DNA of 30,763 bases from a virus, in IMG/VR virus record IMGVR_UViG_3300035114_000006, positions 1 through 30,763 of that record. One strand, 5' to 3'. The number at the start of each line of letters is the position of its first letter. Positions within the stretch are counted from its first letter, which is position 1. Both the position numbers and the translations under genes were made by a program. Below are positions 22,118 to 29,007 of the stretch, one piece after another. The notes under the pieces were generated by a model. That model made no database searches, was not told the origin of the DNA, and saw only the letters and a list, made by a program, of their open reading frames with translations.

Positions 22118-23131
22118 TCAGGGTTGACGGGCGGCGAGACGGGTGCGCTTCAAGATCTCGGCCTTCTTAGAAGCGAGGTCCTTGGAAGCGGGAGATGGTT
22201 CGGTTGATGCGCGGGCCGCGACGGACGGCTGCGACACGGCCGGTATGGTCTTGCGCGCGGGCGGGGGATCGGCGCCCTTCGGGGCCGGGGCGATGTCGGG
22301 CGTGCCGTAGCGCGCGGCGCGCGCGGCGAAATCCTTCTCGATGCGGTCGAGGCAATCGCGGACGAGCGCGGTCGCTTCCTCCTGGGTCGGCAGCCACTTC
22401 TCGCCCTTCGTCTTGCGCAACTCGGCCACGACCTTGCGGCCGGCGTCGATGGCGAGCCCGATGCCCTCGGATAGGTTCTCGTCGGAGCGCGACAGGCGCG
22501 GCCAACGGCCCTTCTCGGCGTCGATGACATCCTTGACGCCCGCGCGCCCCGCCTGCTCGGCGGCTTCGGCCTGCGTCTTGGTGGCGCGCTCCTGGTCGGC
22601 CTTCTCGCGGTCGTCCAGGCGCTTCTGGAGCTCGGCGATCTTGCGATCGTGGTCGGTCAGCTCCTTGTGCGCCGGGTTGTCCGTGCGCCGGAGATAGGCC
22701 GCCGACAGCTTCTCGATGTCGACGTCGGGGAACTCGTCGAAAAAGGTCCCCGGGTCGGCCTTCATGCGCTCGACCAGCGCCGCGTACTTGTCCTCGGTCG
22801 CGACCGGCGCGGCCTCGGGCTTCGGCGGGGCGGTGAGCTTCGTTGACAGCTCGGCGATCTGCGCCTTCAGCGCGGCGATCTCGCTCGTCGTGTCGGAGGC
22901 GACCGGCGCGGGCGTGGTCGGCGCGGCGGCATCGGTCGCAGGGGCCGGAGTCGAACCGGCGGGGGCGGGGTTATGGGCCCCGCTCGAGCCCAGCTCTCCC
23001 TGCTCTGTGCGTGCCGGATCACCGGCGCGGGCGCGCGCCAAGATCTCGGCCTTGCGGGACTCCAGCGACGCCGGGGGCGTCTCGGTGCCCGCTTCCGTTC
23101 CTTCCTGTCCCTCGCCCGACTGTGTGGCCAT
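22118..23131 (-). CDS. scaffolding protein
   Basis: A 337-residue, low-complexity, mostly helical protein directly upstream of the coat gene: Ala/Pro-rich N-terminal part, coiled coils (EIAALKAQIAELSTKL; DHDRKIAELQKRLDDREKADQ) and a basic C-terminus, the usual layout of podovirus scaffolds whose C-terminal helix binds coat. A short motif is repeated near both ends: SRKAEILARARAG at about 25-37 and SKKAEILKRTRLA close to the C-terminus. ATG 23131 is preceded by GGGTGA and the leader element. The CPBP gene's open frame runs into this gene's first ~113 bases. Confidence 0.75.
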   Translation of the reverse strand: MATQSGEGQEGTEAGTETPPASLESRKAEILARARAGDPARTEQGELGSSGAHNPAPAGSTPAPATDAAAPTTPAPVASDTTSEIAALKAQIAELSTKLTAPPKPEAAPVATEDKYAALVERMKADPGTFFDEFPDVDIEKLSAAYLRRTDNPAHKELTDHDRKIAELQKRLDDREKADQERATKTQAEAAEQAGRAGVKDVIDAEKGRWPRLSRSDENLSEGIGLAIDAGRKVVAELRKTKGEKWLPTQEEATALVRDCLDRIEKDFAARAARYGTPDIAPAPKGADPPPARKTIPAVSQPSVAARASTEPSPASKDLASKKAEILKRTRLAARQP

Positions 23132-23528
23132 TCACCCGGGCGCGCGCGGCACCGAAACTAACCGCGAGGTTGGCGATCAGGTGGGCGGCGACCGCGGCGG
23201 CCAGATCGCCGGTCAGCATCGTGATGCCGCCCAGCGCCAGACCGCACAGGAGCGCGAACGCAGCCCAGGCGAGATGCCGCGAGCGCGGGCCGGCGTGGCA
23301 GAGCGCGAAGGCCGCGCTGGAGACGATCAGGCCATCGGCCTGTAACAGCAGCCCGCGAAACACGATCTCCTCGCCCGCGGCCGCCGCCAGCGCCAGCACC
23401 ATCGGGATACGCAGGCCGTACGCCTCATTTCGCAGCGCGCGCGCCCACGCGAACCACGCGACCGCCAGCCGCACGGCACCGGCCATCGCCAGTCCAGCGG
23501 CGACGCCGGCGGCCGCGTGCCAGATCAC
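23019..23528 (-). CDS. CPBP-family (CAAX-type) intramembrane protease
   Basis: From GTG 23528 (overlapping the upstream stop as GTGA) the frame encodes 169 residues with several hydrophobic helices. All three catalytic boxes of the CPBP/Abi family are present and in order: EExxxR (Glu53, Glu54, Arg58 in GEEIVFRG), FxxxH (Phe74, His78) and HxxxN (His116, Asn120). These glutamic-type intramembrane proteases cleave within or next to membrane helices. The gene lies between portal and scaffold genes, where phages usually encode the prohead protease. After residue ~123 the frame passes through the leader element and into the scaffold gene, giving a basic, low-complexity tail of ~46 residues that the family does not need; a TAG in another frame at 23160-23158 would be the natural end. 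A host-derived moron is the alternative. Confidence 0.75.
   Translation of the reverse strand: MIWHAAAGVAAGLAMAGAVRLAVAWFAWARALRNEAYGLRIPMVLALAAAAGEEIVFRGLLLQADGLIVSSAAFALCHAGPRSRHLAWAAFALLCGLALGGITMLTGDLAAAVAAHLIANLAVSFGAARARVNGHTVGRGTGRNGSGHRDAPGVAGVPQGRDLGARPRR
23139..23158 (-). promoter_or_regulatory. late leader element, copy 3
   Basis: Begins GTTTCGGTGCCG and ends GCGCC; GGTGC and GCGCC can pair around CGCGC. It ends 7 bases before the scaffold ATG at 23131, and a GGGTGA ribosome site fills that gap. It overlaps the 3' part of the CPBP reading frame. Confidence 0.75.
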
Positions 23529-23683
23529 GACGGGAGGGCGTCGACGAGATCGCGCAGGAAGGCGCGCAGCTCGTCCGGGTCCCACACGAGCGCTTCGGCT
23601 CGCGCGCGCAGGCCCTCGAGCTGGGCCTTCCTGTCGTCAGCGGCGTCCGCTGCGTCGTTGGTCTCGGTCTTTGGCTTCGGCAT
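23525..23683 (-). CDS. 52-residue small head-block protein
   Basis: ATG 23683 has a strong AGGAGA ribosome site and begins 13 bases after the portal stop. Lys/Asp-rich N-terminus (MPKPKTETNDAADAADDRK), then one long amphipathic helix (LEGLRARAEALVWDPDELRAFLRDLVDAL). Its stop overlaps the CPBP start (GTGA), coupling the two. It could be a small portal- or scaffold-associated peptide; no family recognised. Confidence 0.6.
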   Translation of the reverse strand: MPKPKTETNDAADAADDRKAQLEGLRARAEALVWDPDELRAFLRDLVDALPS

Positions 23684-23696
23684 GGCGGTCTCCTGG

Positions 23697-25571
23697 TCAG
23701 GCCGCCATCGGCGGCGCGGTGCTTGGGGTTGCTTGGACGGGGGGCGCGGCGGGGGCGCCGGCGGGGGAAGCGGTTGGGGATGGCGGCGCCAGGAACTGCT
23801 GGCCGCTTTCGATCTGCGTCGACACCGCCGCCATGAACGCCACGAGCTGGCGCAGGACCTTGCGGTCCGTGCCGAGGCGCTTCTCGAGCGCCCAGCGGTC
23901 ACGGGCGGTCGCCAGGGCGCGCGGGAGGTCGTTGTACGGCTCTGGCGGGCAGAACTTCCCGGTCTTTACGATCTCGTTCAGCGTCGTCTCGATCAGGTCG
24001 TCTTCGGCGGTCGCCAGCATCGCGTACGCCTTCAGGTCGGGCATCTGCTGAAGCTTGAAGCGGATTCGCTTATCGATGACCCCGTCAGCGTACCACTCGG
24101 CGATCTGCTGCTGCCGGCCGGCCGGGTCGTTCGGAAGCGACGAGACCGGGAACACGGCGACCTTGCGCTGGTCCTTCGCCAGCTTCAGATCGCCCCACGC
24201 GATGCGTCCGCCGCGCACGCCCGGCACGTTCACACTGAGGTTGATCTCCTCGGCGGCCTCCACGGCGAGCTCGGCGATGTCCTTCACCAGCTGCTCGAGC
24301 GCAACCTGCAGCGCCTGGTTCCGGGCGTCCTCGATCTGGACCATGGTGCGCAGCGCGGCGCCCGACGTGATCCCGGGCTGCTTGAGGCCGGCGGTCTGCT
24401 GCTGGGACAGGCCCACGCGCTGGAAGGCGCGGTTTATCCAGCGCTCCAGCTCCTGGTAGGCGTCGGGCGCATTGGACGTGACCACGATCGGCTCCACTTG
24501 CCCGCCCCCGACCTTGCGGATGATCCGCCCGGGGCGACCGCCCAGCGCCTCGGCCTTGATCTGGGTGTTCTGGTCCACGATCCAGCCGGAGAACGCCATG
24601 CGGTCGCCGTTGGCGTCGATGCGCTCCTCCCATTTGTTGATCTTGATCTGGTACGGCAGCATGGCGTGGGCCGCGGACCCGCCGCGCCAGCCGAGCGACC
24701 GTCGCGTCCACAGGAACCGCGCGAAGGGGAAGTGATCGCGCGTCCAATCGTCATCGTCGAGAAGGTAGTTCGGCAGCGCCAGGCATCGGCGCCCGGGCTT
24801 GCCATCAGCGCCGGGGCGCTTCCAGCCTTCGAGCAGAGCGATCTGCTGGATGGGAGCCGCCGAGCCCCAGAAGGCCGCGCCGAACGCCGACGGCGCCGAG
24901 CGCACGGCCGCCGCGATCTTGTCGCGCTCTTTCGCCGGCGCGATGTCAGCGTACGCCATGGCGTCGTCGCGCATCATGTAGCGGCGCTGGATGAGCGAGC
25001 CGGGCGCGCCGGTCAGCGTCTCCGATTCGTCGTACAAAATCTCGTCGTCCAGCGTGCGGCCGATCTCGAGACACTTCCGGTCAAACGACGGCTGGACCTT
25101 CACCCATCCGGTGCCCCACGTACCACCGTCGCGGAAGGTCAGTCCTGTGGTGTCGTAGAGGCGGCACTCGTCGAAGAGCGCGTCGACGAAGTGCTCGGCC
25201 TGCTCGCACGCGAGCCGCGTGTCGATGTCGCCGCCCTTCGGCAGCACCTGCACGAACGGGCGCAGCGTGCCGATCCTGTTCTCGAAGACCTCCAGCGCGC
25301 TCGCCACGACGTTGATCGCCGGCTCCTGGTAGTTCCCCAGGCCGAGCCCAGTGACCGCGTTCGCGGGTCGCGACGACATCCAATACGAGAACAGCGCCGG
25401 GGCCTCGTCGCCGGTCACGAGCCGGTAGAGCAGGGCCTGCCGGTAGCGCCGCTGCCGGTTGATCAGTTCGAGCGCGCCGGCCTGGCCATACATCGCGCGT
25501 GCGCAATCCTCGTCCTGCTTGGACTTGTCGAACCAGGCCGCGGCCGGGAGATTGGGGTTCTGGGGCGTCAT
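23697..25571 (-). CDS. portal protein
   Basis: A 624-residue protein with podovirus portal character: an N-terminal helical part (GALELINRQRRYRQALLYRLVTG), YQEPAINVVASALEVFENRIGTLRPFVQVLP, a DESETLTGAPGSLIQRRYM wing segment, SLGWRGGSAAHAMLPYQIKINKWEERID, a stem/crown region with the long helix (SGAALRTMVQIEDARNQALQVALEQLVKDIAELAV) and a Pro/Ala-rich C-terminus. It forms the dodecameric channel for DNA packaging and exit. ATG 25571 overlaps the preceding stop (ATGA). Confidence 0.8.
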   Translation of the reverse strand: MTPQNPNLPAAAWFDKSKQDEDCARAMYGQAGALELINRQRRYRQALLYRLVTGDEAPALFSYWMSSRPANAVTGLGLGNYQEPAINVVASALEVFENRIGTLRPFVQVLPKGGDIDTRLACEQAEHFVDALFDECRLYDTTGLTFRDGGTWGTGWVKVQPSFDRKCLEIGRTLDDEILYDESETLTGAPGSLIQRRYMMRDDAMAYADIAPAKERDKIAAAVRSAPSAFGAAFWGSAAPIQQIALLEGWKRPGADGKPGRRCLALPNYLLDDDDWTRDHFPFARFLWTRRSLGWRGGSAAHAMLPYQIKINKWEERIDANGDRMAFSGWIVDQNTQIKAEALGGRPGRIIRKVGGGQVEPIVVTSNAPDAYQELERWINRAFQRVGLSQQQTAGLKQPGITSGAALRTMVQIEDARNQALQVALEQLVKDIAELAVEAAEEINLSVNVPGVRGGRIAWGDLKLAKDQRKVAVFPVSSLPNDPAGRQQQIAEWYADGVIDKRIRFKLQQMPDLKAYAMLATAEDDLIETTLNEIVKTGKFCPPEPYNDLPRALATARDRWALEKRLGTDRKVLRQLVAFMAAVSTQIESGQQFLAPPSPTASPAGAPAAPPVQATPSTAPPMAA

Positions 25572-25795
25572 GGGCTGCGCTCCACCTGCACCTGCAGGCC
25601 GCCGCTCTTGCGCCGCATACGCCCCGCGAAGCGCTCCCGGAAGCGGTCAGCCGCGCAGCCACACACCCGCATGGGGTTGTCGAGCGCGCCGCGTCCGTCG
25701 CACGCCTGGCACGCCGGGTCAGCGCACGAGGCAACGACCTCGTTCGTGGCGAGCCTCCACTTCCGGGACCGGCGAATCCGGGCCTGCTTGCCCAT
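25568..25795 (-). CDS. 75-residue zinc-finger-like protein
   Basis: Very basic N-terminus (MGKQARIRRSRKWRL), then Cys24, Cys29, Cys32, Cys45 and Cys47 in a pattern (CADPACQACDGRG...CGC) reminiscent of a DnaJ-type Cys-rich knuckle. ATG 25795 overlaps the upstream stop (TGATG). It lies between terminase and portal. Role unknown. Confidence 0.6.
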   Translation of the reverse strand: MGKQARIRRSRKWRLATNEVVASCADPACQACDGRGALDNPMRVCGCAADRFRERFAGRMRRKSGGLQVQVERSP

Positions 25796-26052
25796 CAGTT
25801 CGCCTCGACCTCGGAGTCTTCGCCGAGGGGGAACGGGTCATCGGACAGTGCCGCACGGAGCGGGTCCTTCGGCGGCTCCGGCGGTCGCATGTCGCGCCGG
25901 GTCTCTGGGTCGAGCGCGTCCTCGGCGTCGACGCCGGGCTGCGCGCCGGGCGCGAAGAACTCCAACTCGGTACGCCCGCGCTCGTTCACGTAGCGGCTGA
26001 CTCCGGCGTCCTTCAGGGTCGCGAGAAGCGCTTTCAGGCCGATTCGGGGCAT
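25795..26052 (-). CDS. 85-residue acidic protein
   Basis: First gene of the portal cassette. ATG 26052 is preceded by GGGGTGA and the leader element at 26061-26080. A basic, helical N-terminal third (MPRIGLKALLATLKDAG) is followed by an acidic, Pro-rich tail (DPETRRDMRPPEPPKDP; GEDSEVEAN). No family recognised. Confidence 0.6.
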   Translation of the reverse strand: MPRIGLKALLATLKDAGVSRYVNERGRTELEFFAPGAQPGVDAEDALDPETRRDMRPPEPPKDPLRAALSDDPFPLGEDSEVEAN

Positions 26053-26060
26053 TCACCCCA

Positions 26061-26080
26061 GGGGCGACCGGCACCGAAAC
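26061..26080 (-). promoter_or_regulatory. late leader element, copy 4
   Basis: Begins GTTTCGGTGCCG and ends GCCCC. It starts two bases after the terminase stop and ends 8 bases before ATG 26052. The GGTGC/GCCCC pairing has one central mismatch. Confidence 0.75.
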
Positions 26081-26082
26081 CG

Positions 26083-27627
26083 TCAGTGCCAGCCGACGGC
26101 GACAGACAGAGCGTCGGGGCGCCCCTCGCCATCGCCCATGACCTCGGCCATGTCCTCGGCGGCGATGGCGGCCAGCTCGCGCTCTGCCTCGGTGCGCTTG
26201 TCGGGCGCCTCGTAGGCGTCGAAGTAGGGGCCGAGCGTGTAGCGCATCGCCTCGGACGGGTCTGGGTGCCAGGCGCTGGCCCAGCGCCACAGGCCCTTCG
26301 CGCGTGCGTCAGGGTCCCACCGAGCCTTCGTGTAGTCCTCGGCCAGCGCCGAGCCGTTCATCACCAGCAACCTACCCTCGGTCAGCAGGCCGTTGTTCCG
26401 CCGCACCTGGCCTGGCATGTCGGATTTCTCGGCGGCCTTGATGACGGGTATGCCGTGGTCGCGCTGGAACACGTCCAGTTCGTTCTTGCTGCTGCCGGCG
26501 TCGTAGCGCCACCAGCCGGGCCGCAGATGCCGCTGGACGATGCCGCAGACCATGCCCATCTGGCCCCAGGAGACGTTCGCCTTGCGCGGCGTGGCCCACT
26601 CGAACACCTGCTGCACCTTCGGCGATCGCCGACCCCAGCCGCACACCTCAAGCGCGGCGCGGTCAACGGATCCAGGGTCCAGCGCGGCGCTGAAGTACTC
26701 GATGCCCTCAAGCGGGACGGCGGCAAGCATGGACGCGATCGGGACGCCGGCCGCCTCGAGCTCGGCGCGCGCGCTCTCCAGCCACGCGGGCGGCATGGCG
26801 TCGTAGCCGTTCAGCAGCGGCGAGTAGCGGTACGCCGTCGCGTTCAAGTCAAACGCGAACTTGCCGAACCACTCTCGTTGTACTTCCGGGCTGTCCTGGG
26901 TCAGCCCAGGGTTTGCCGTCAGGTACGCCGCCAGCGCGGCGGGCTGATTGCGCAGGTGCGGGTTTTCGAAGCGCGACCAGTTATGCCTCGACCACGCCCC
27001 CTCGTTCCACACCTCCATGAACCGGCCTGCGTTGACCTCGGGGATCGTGCCGGCCATGACGAGCTTGCCGGGCCGGTCCATGTCGTCGAGCAGCGCGTTC
27101 GGCAGAATGCGCGTGGTCAGCGGGACCAGGATGCTGTCCGTCTGGCTCTGCGACTCGTCGACGATGGCCAGGTCCAGCCGGTTTCCCAGGAACGAATCGA
27201 TGTGCCGGATGTCGTCGGTGCCCGACACGTACATGACCGATCCGTTGGGAAACGTGGTCGTCATCTCGTCCTCGAGGCGCTTGTGCTGGATCTTCAGGCC
27301 GTCCAGCAGCGGACACCAGACCTCGTTCCACAAGAATTTGCGCGCGTGCGGCTTGCTCAAGCCCACGTAGAGGATGTTCCGCCGCGGTGTCGCGAGCGCG
27401 GTCAGCAGCGCCAGGGCGGCGAGCCCATACGTCTTGCCGGCGCGGCGCGAGCAGAGCACGACCATGTACGGCGCGGGGTCGCGGATCATGGCCAGCTGGC
27501 GCAGGTGGTCTTTGGCCAGGGTCTCGGCGGTAACGCGGGCCAGCAGCTCGGTCTGACCTGTGCGAGCGCGGCGTTCCGCTTCCTTCTCGGCCGCGCGCTG
27601 GAACCGCCGCGCGAGCTTCGCGTTCAT
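26083..27627 (-). CDS. terL: terminase large subunit
   Basis: A 514-residue packaging motor. The ATPase domain has a Walker A variant CSRRAGKT (59-66) and Walker B LDLAIVDE (Asp157, Glu158), followed by a coupling-type segment (GKLVMAGTIP). The C-terminal nuclease domain shows the acidic positions expected of the RNase H-like fold: AALDPGS, WWRYDAGSSKNELD and GRPDALSVAVGW near the end. ATG 27627 overlaps the stop of the gene upstream (ATGA); the open frame before it is out of phase with that gene and is not used. Confidence 0.9.
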   Translation of the reverse strand: MNAKLARRFQRAAEKEAERRARTGQTELLARVTAETLAKDHLRQLAMIRDPAPYMVVLCSRRAGKTYGLAALALLTALATPRRNILYVGLSKPHARKFLWNEVWCPLLDGLKIQHKRLEDEMTTTFPNGSVMYVSGTDDIRHIDSFLGNRLDLAIVDESQSQTDSILVPLTTRILPNALLDDMDRPGKLVMAGTIPEVNAGRFMEVWNEGAWSRHNWSRFENPHLRNQPAALAAYLTANPGLTQDSPEVQREWFGKFAFDLNATAYRYSPLLNGYDAMPPAWLESARAELEAAGVPIASMLAAVPLEGIEYFSAALDPGSVDRAALEVCGWGRRSPKVQQVFEWATPRKANVSWGQMGMVCGIVQRHLRPGWWRYDAGSSKNELDVFQRDHGIPVIKAAEKSDMPGQVRRNNGLLTEGRLLVMNGSALAEDYTKARWDPDARAKGLWRWASAWHPDPSEAMRYTLGPYFDAYEAPDKRTEAERELAAIAAEDMAEVMGDGEGRPDALSVAVGWH

Positions 27628-28019
27628 GACGGCGTCTGCTGCCGGATCGCCTGCCACCAGGACAGCACAGGATCGGGCGCGCCCTTGAGCATCTCCTCGA
27701 TCTCGTCGTCCGACGCGATCTCGCGCACAGGCCCGATCACGCGGTTCAGGTAGAGAGTCATCCACGTGGCGTCGTACTCGATCTCGGTGGCTACCCGTAC
27801 GCCCCTGTGGTACACGCCCCGCTCGACGCCCATCGCAACGCGCCTAACCATGGCGAAGATCTCGCGCAGGTTGGCGACGGTGCGGTGCTCCTCGTCCAGC
27901 ATCTCTTCGATGTCCTGGATCTTGCGCCGGCGCCCACCCGGGTTGCCGCTCTGACCAGGCTGGAACGGACGCCCAGGACCACGGCGCCGCTTTGGCTGAT
28001 AGTCACTGCTTTCTGCCAC
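27624..28019 (-). CDS. DUF5681-type protein, probable terminase small subunit
   Basis: A 131-residue protein beginning with a Lys/Arg-rich segment and GRPFQPGQSGNPGGRRRK, the signature of DUF5681, which commonly precedes phage large terminase genes. The remainder is helical (IEEMLDEEHRTVANLREIFAMVRRVAMG). It probably recognises the packaging site. GTG 28019 is chosen over an out-of-frame ATG three bases upstream, because only this frame gives the DUF5681 motif. The leader element precedes it. Confidence 0.75.
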   Translation of the reverse strand: MAESSDYQPKRRRGPGRPFQPGQSGNPGGRRRKIQDIEEMLDEEHRTVANLREIFAMVRRVAMGVERGVYHRGVRVATEIEYDATWMTLYLNRVIGPVREIASDDEIEEMLKGAPDPVLSWWQAIRQQTPS

Positions 28020-28024
28020 ATACC

Positions 28025-28044
28025 TGCGCTTACGGCACCAAAAC
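28025..28044 (-). promoter_or_regulatory. late leader element, copy 5
   Basis: Reads GTTTTGGTGCCG (one change from the other copies) and ends GCGCA, 5 bases before the GTG start at 28019. The pairing is GGTGC with GCGCA, four of five. This is the most upstream copy in the late region. Confidence 0.7.
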
Positions 28045-28211
28045 CAGCCCCGAAACGCACCTGTGGCCGTCTCTGGATACCAGAGTCACTCCCTGATCCG
28101 TTTTCCCGGCAGTCGGCTATCAGAGCGATTGCAGCAACGGGGCACAGTCCCTGCTCGGCCACCTAGCGGTCGCCGCTCCCCGTGTCACAGCTCGTCGGCT
28201 GGGTACGCTCG
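28045..28211. other. noncoding region upstream of terminase, with palindrome
   Basis: About 170 bases with no convincing gene separate the early-type block from the terminase genes. It holds an exact inverted repeat CTCTGG-ATA-CCAGAG at 28071-28085 and a second partial leader-like string (GTTTCGGGGCTG, minus strand 28058-28047). It probably contains a main late promoter and may hold the packaging site, which often lies at or just before the small terminase gene. Confidence 0.4.
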
Positions 28212-28583
28212 TCAACCCGTCGGTGCATCTCCATGTTCGGTCATCAAAGGCGGCTGCTTACCGAGGCAGAAGACCATCCTCCCGTGCTGTTTTGTCACGG
28301 CGGCGGCGATCATCCTGGCCCGCTCGGTCGCAGCGTCTGAGCCGGCGCCCAGCGCCACCTCAATCTCGCGTTCGATCGGACCACTGCACACCGCGCACAG
28401 AGAAACGTGCGGCACCAGCTCGTCCATGAACCCGATGTAACCGCAGATGTAGCACGGTCGCACCTCGAAGAACGTCCGGCGCCGGCAGAAGATGCCGGCG
28501 CGCCTGCGGTAGGCGACGACGAGTCGCGGGACTAGCTTGCAGGCCACCAGGACAGCAGCAGCCAGGCCAACCCAGGCGGTCAC
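28212..28583 (-). CDS. membrane-anchored zinc-ribbon-like protein
   Basis: GTG 28583 overlaps the upstream stop (GTGA). Residues 3-25 (AWVGLAAAVLVACKLVPRLVV) form one transmembrane helix followed by Arg residues, then Cys44/Cys47 and Cys63/Cys66 (CYIC...CAVC) form a likely zinc ribbon, and a helical C-terminus follows (ATERARMIAAAVTKQHG). 123 residues. Function unknown; it would hold a zinc module at the cytoplasmic face. Confidence 0.6.
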   Translation of the reverse strand: MTAWVGLAAAVLVACKLVPRLVVAYRRRAGIFCRRRTFFEVRPCYICGYIGFMDELVPHVSLCAVCSGPIEREIEVALGAGSDAATERARMIAAAVTKQHGRMVFCLGKQPPLMTEHGDAPTG

Positions 28584-28732
28584 TTCGGCGCTCCGCTCTT
28601 CGTGTACTCCGGCCCGTAGTGGCGCTTGAGCATATCCTCGATCGTGGTGTTGAATGCCCACCGCTTCACGATGCGCCGCACCCGCCAGCGCGCGAGCCAG
28701 TAGAACGGCGAGAGGCGATACCAGCGCGTCAC
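28580..28732 (-). CDS. 50-residue basic aromatic protein
   Basis: GTG 28732 overlaps the upstream stop and its own stop overlaps the next GTG. Rich in Trp, Tyr and Arg (MTRWYRLSPFYWLARWRVRR), probably an amphipathic, membrane- or nucleic-acid-binding helix. Supported mainly by the double overlap. Confidence 0.5.
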   Translation of the reverse strand: MTRWYRLSPFYWLARWRVRRIVKRWAFNTTIEDMLKRHYGPEYTKSGAPK

Positions 28733-29007
28733 GGCTTCGCCCAGCGCTTCTCGTTCAGGCGGGCCACAGCGCGCCGTATCCGCCAATCCTCGGCGCGCTG
28801 ATATTCGGCGGCGCCTTGCTGCTCGGCGAGTCGCCAGCGCCGCTGCGCCTCGTCTAGTTCGATGCGAAGTCGCGCGTTGTCGGCCTCGAGGTCGGCAATG
28901 ATGCTCGCCATGTTCCGCTCGACCGGCGTGGCCGCGCATGCTTCGCAAGGCGCGATCGGAGCGTCGCCGCGCGTGTGGTTGTACGTCGGGCGCTCACTCG
29001 GCGTCAT
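28729..29007 (-). CDS. 92-residue coiled-coil protein
   Basis: ATG 29007 lies 14 bases inside the preceding gene. A CEAC pair (Cys21, Cys24) near the N-terminus is followed by a continuous coiled coil (IIADLEADNARLRIELDEAQRRWRLAEQQ). No family recognised. Confidence 0.6.
   Translation of the reverse strand: MTPSERPTYNHTRGDAPIAPCEACAATPVERNMASIIADLEADNARLRIELDEAQRRWRLAEQQGAAEYQRAEDWRIRRAVARLNEKRWAKP

Noticed and set aside
20719-22170. Plus-strand open frame of 483 codons
   Set aside because: It is an antisense shadow of the coat gene, Arg/Val-rich with no domain pattern, and arises from high GC in the third codon position.
22843-24051. Plus-strand open frame of 402 codons
   Set aside because: Runs across four minus-strand features including the CPBP motifs and portal; extreme Arg/Ala/Pro content.
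23517-26000. Plus-strand open frame of 827 codons
   Set aside because: Antisense to portal and small head genes; composition is Arg/Leu/Val-rich and lacks motifs, as expected for a GC-driven shadow.
25459-27753. Plus-strand open frame of 764 codons
   Set aside because: Antisense to the terminase, which has clear Walker motifs on the minus strand.
27628-27765. N-terminal extension of the terminase
   Set aside because: The extra 46 residues are Arg/Asp-rich and antiphase to the DUF5681 gene; ATG 27627 gives the usual ATGA overlap.
27791-28162. Minus-strand frame overlapping the DUF5681 gene from upstream
   Set aside because: It contains no family signature, whereas the other frame has the GQSGNPGG motif and terminase coupling.
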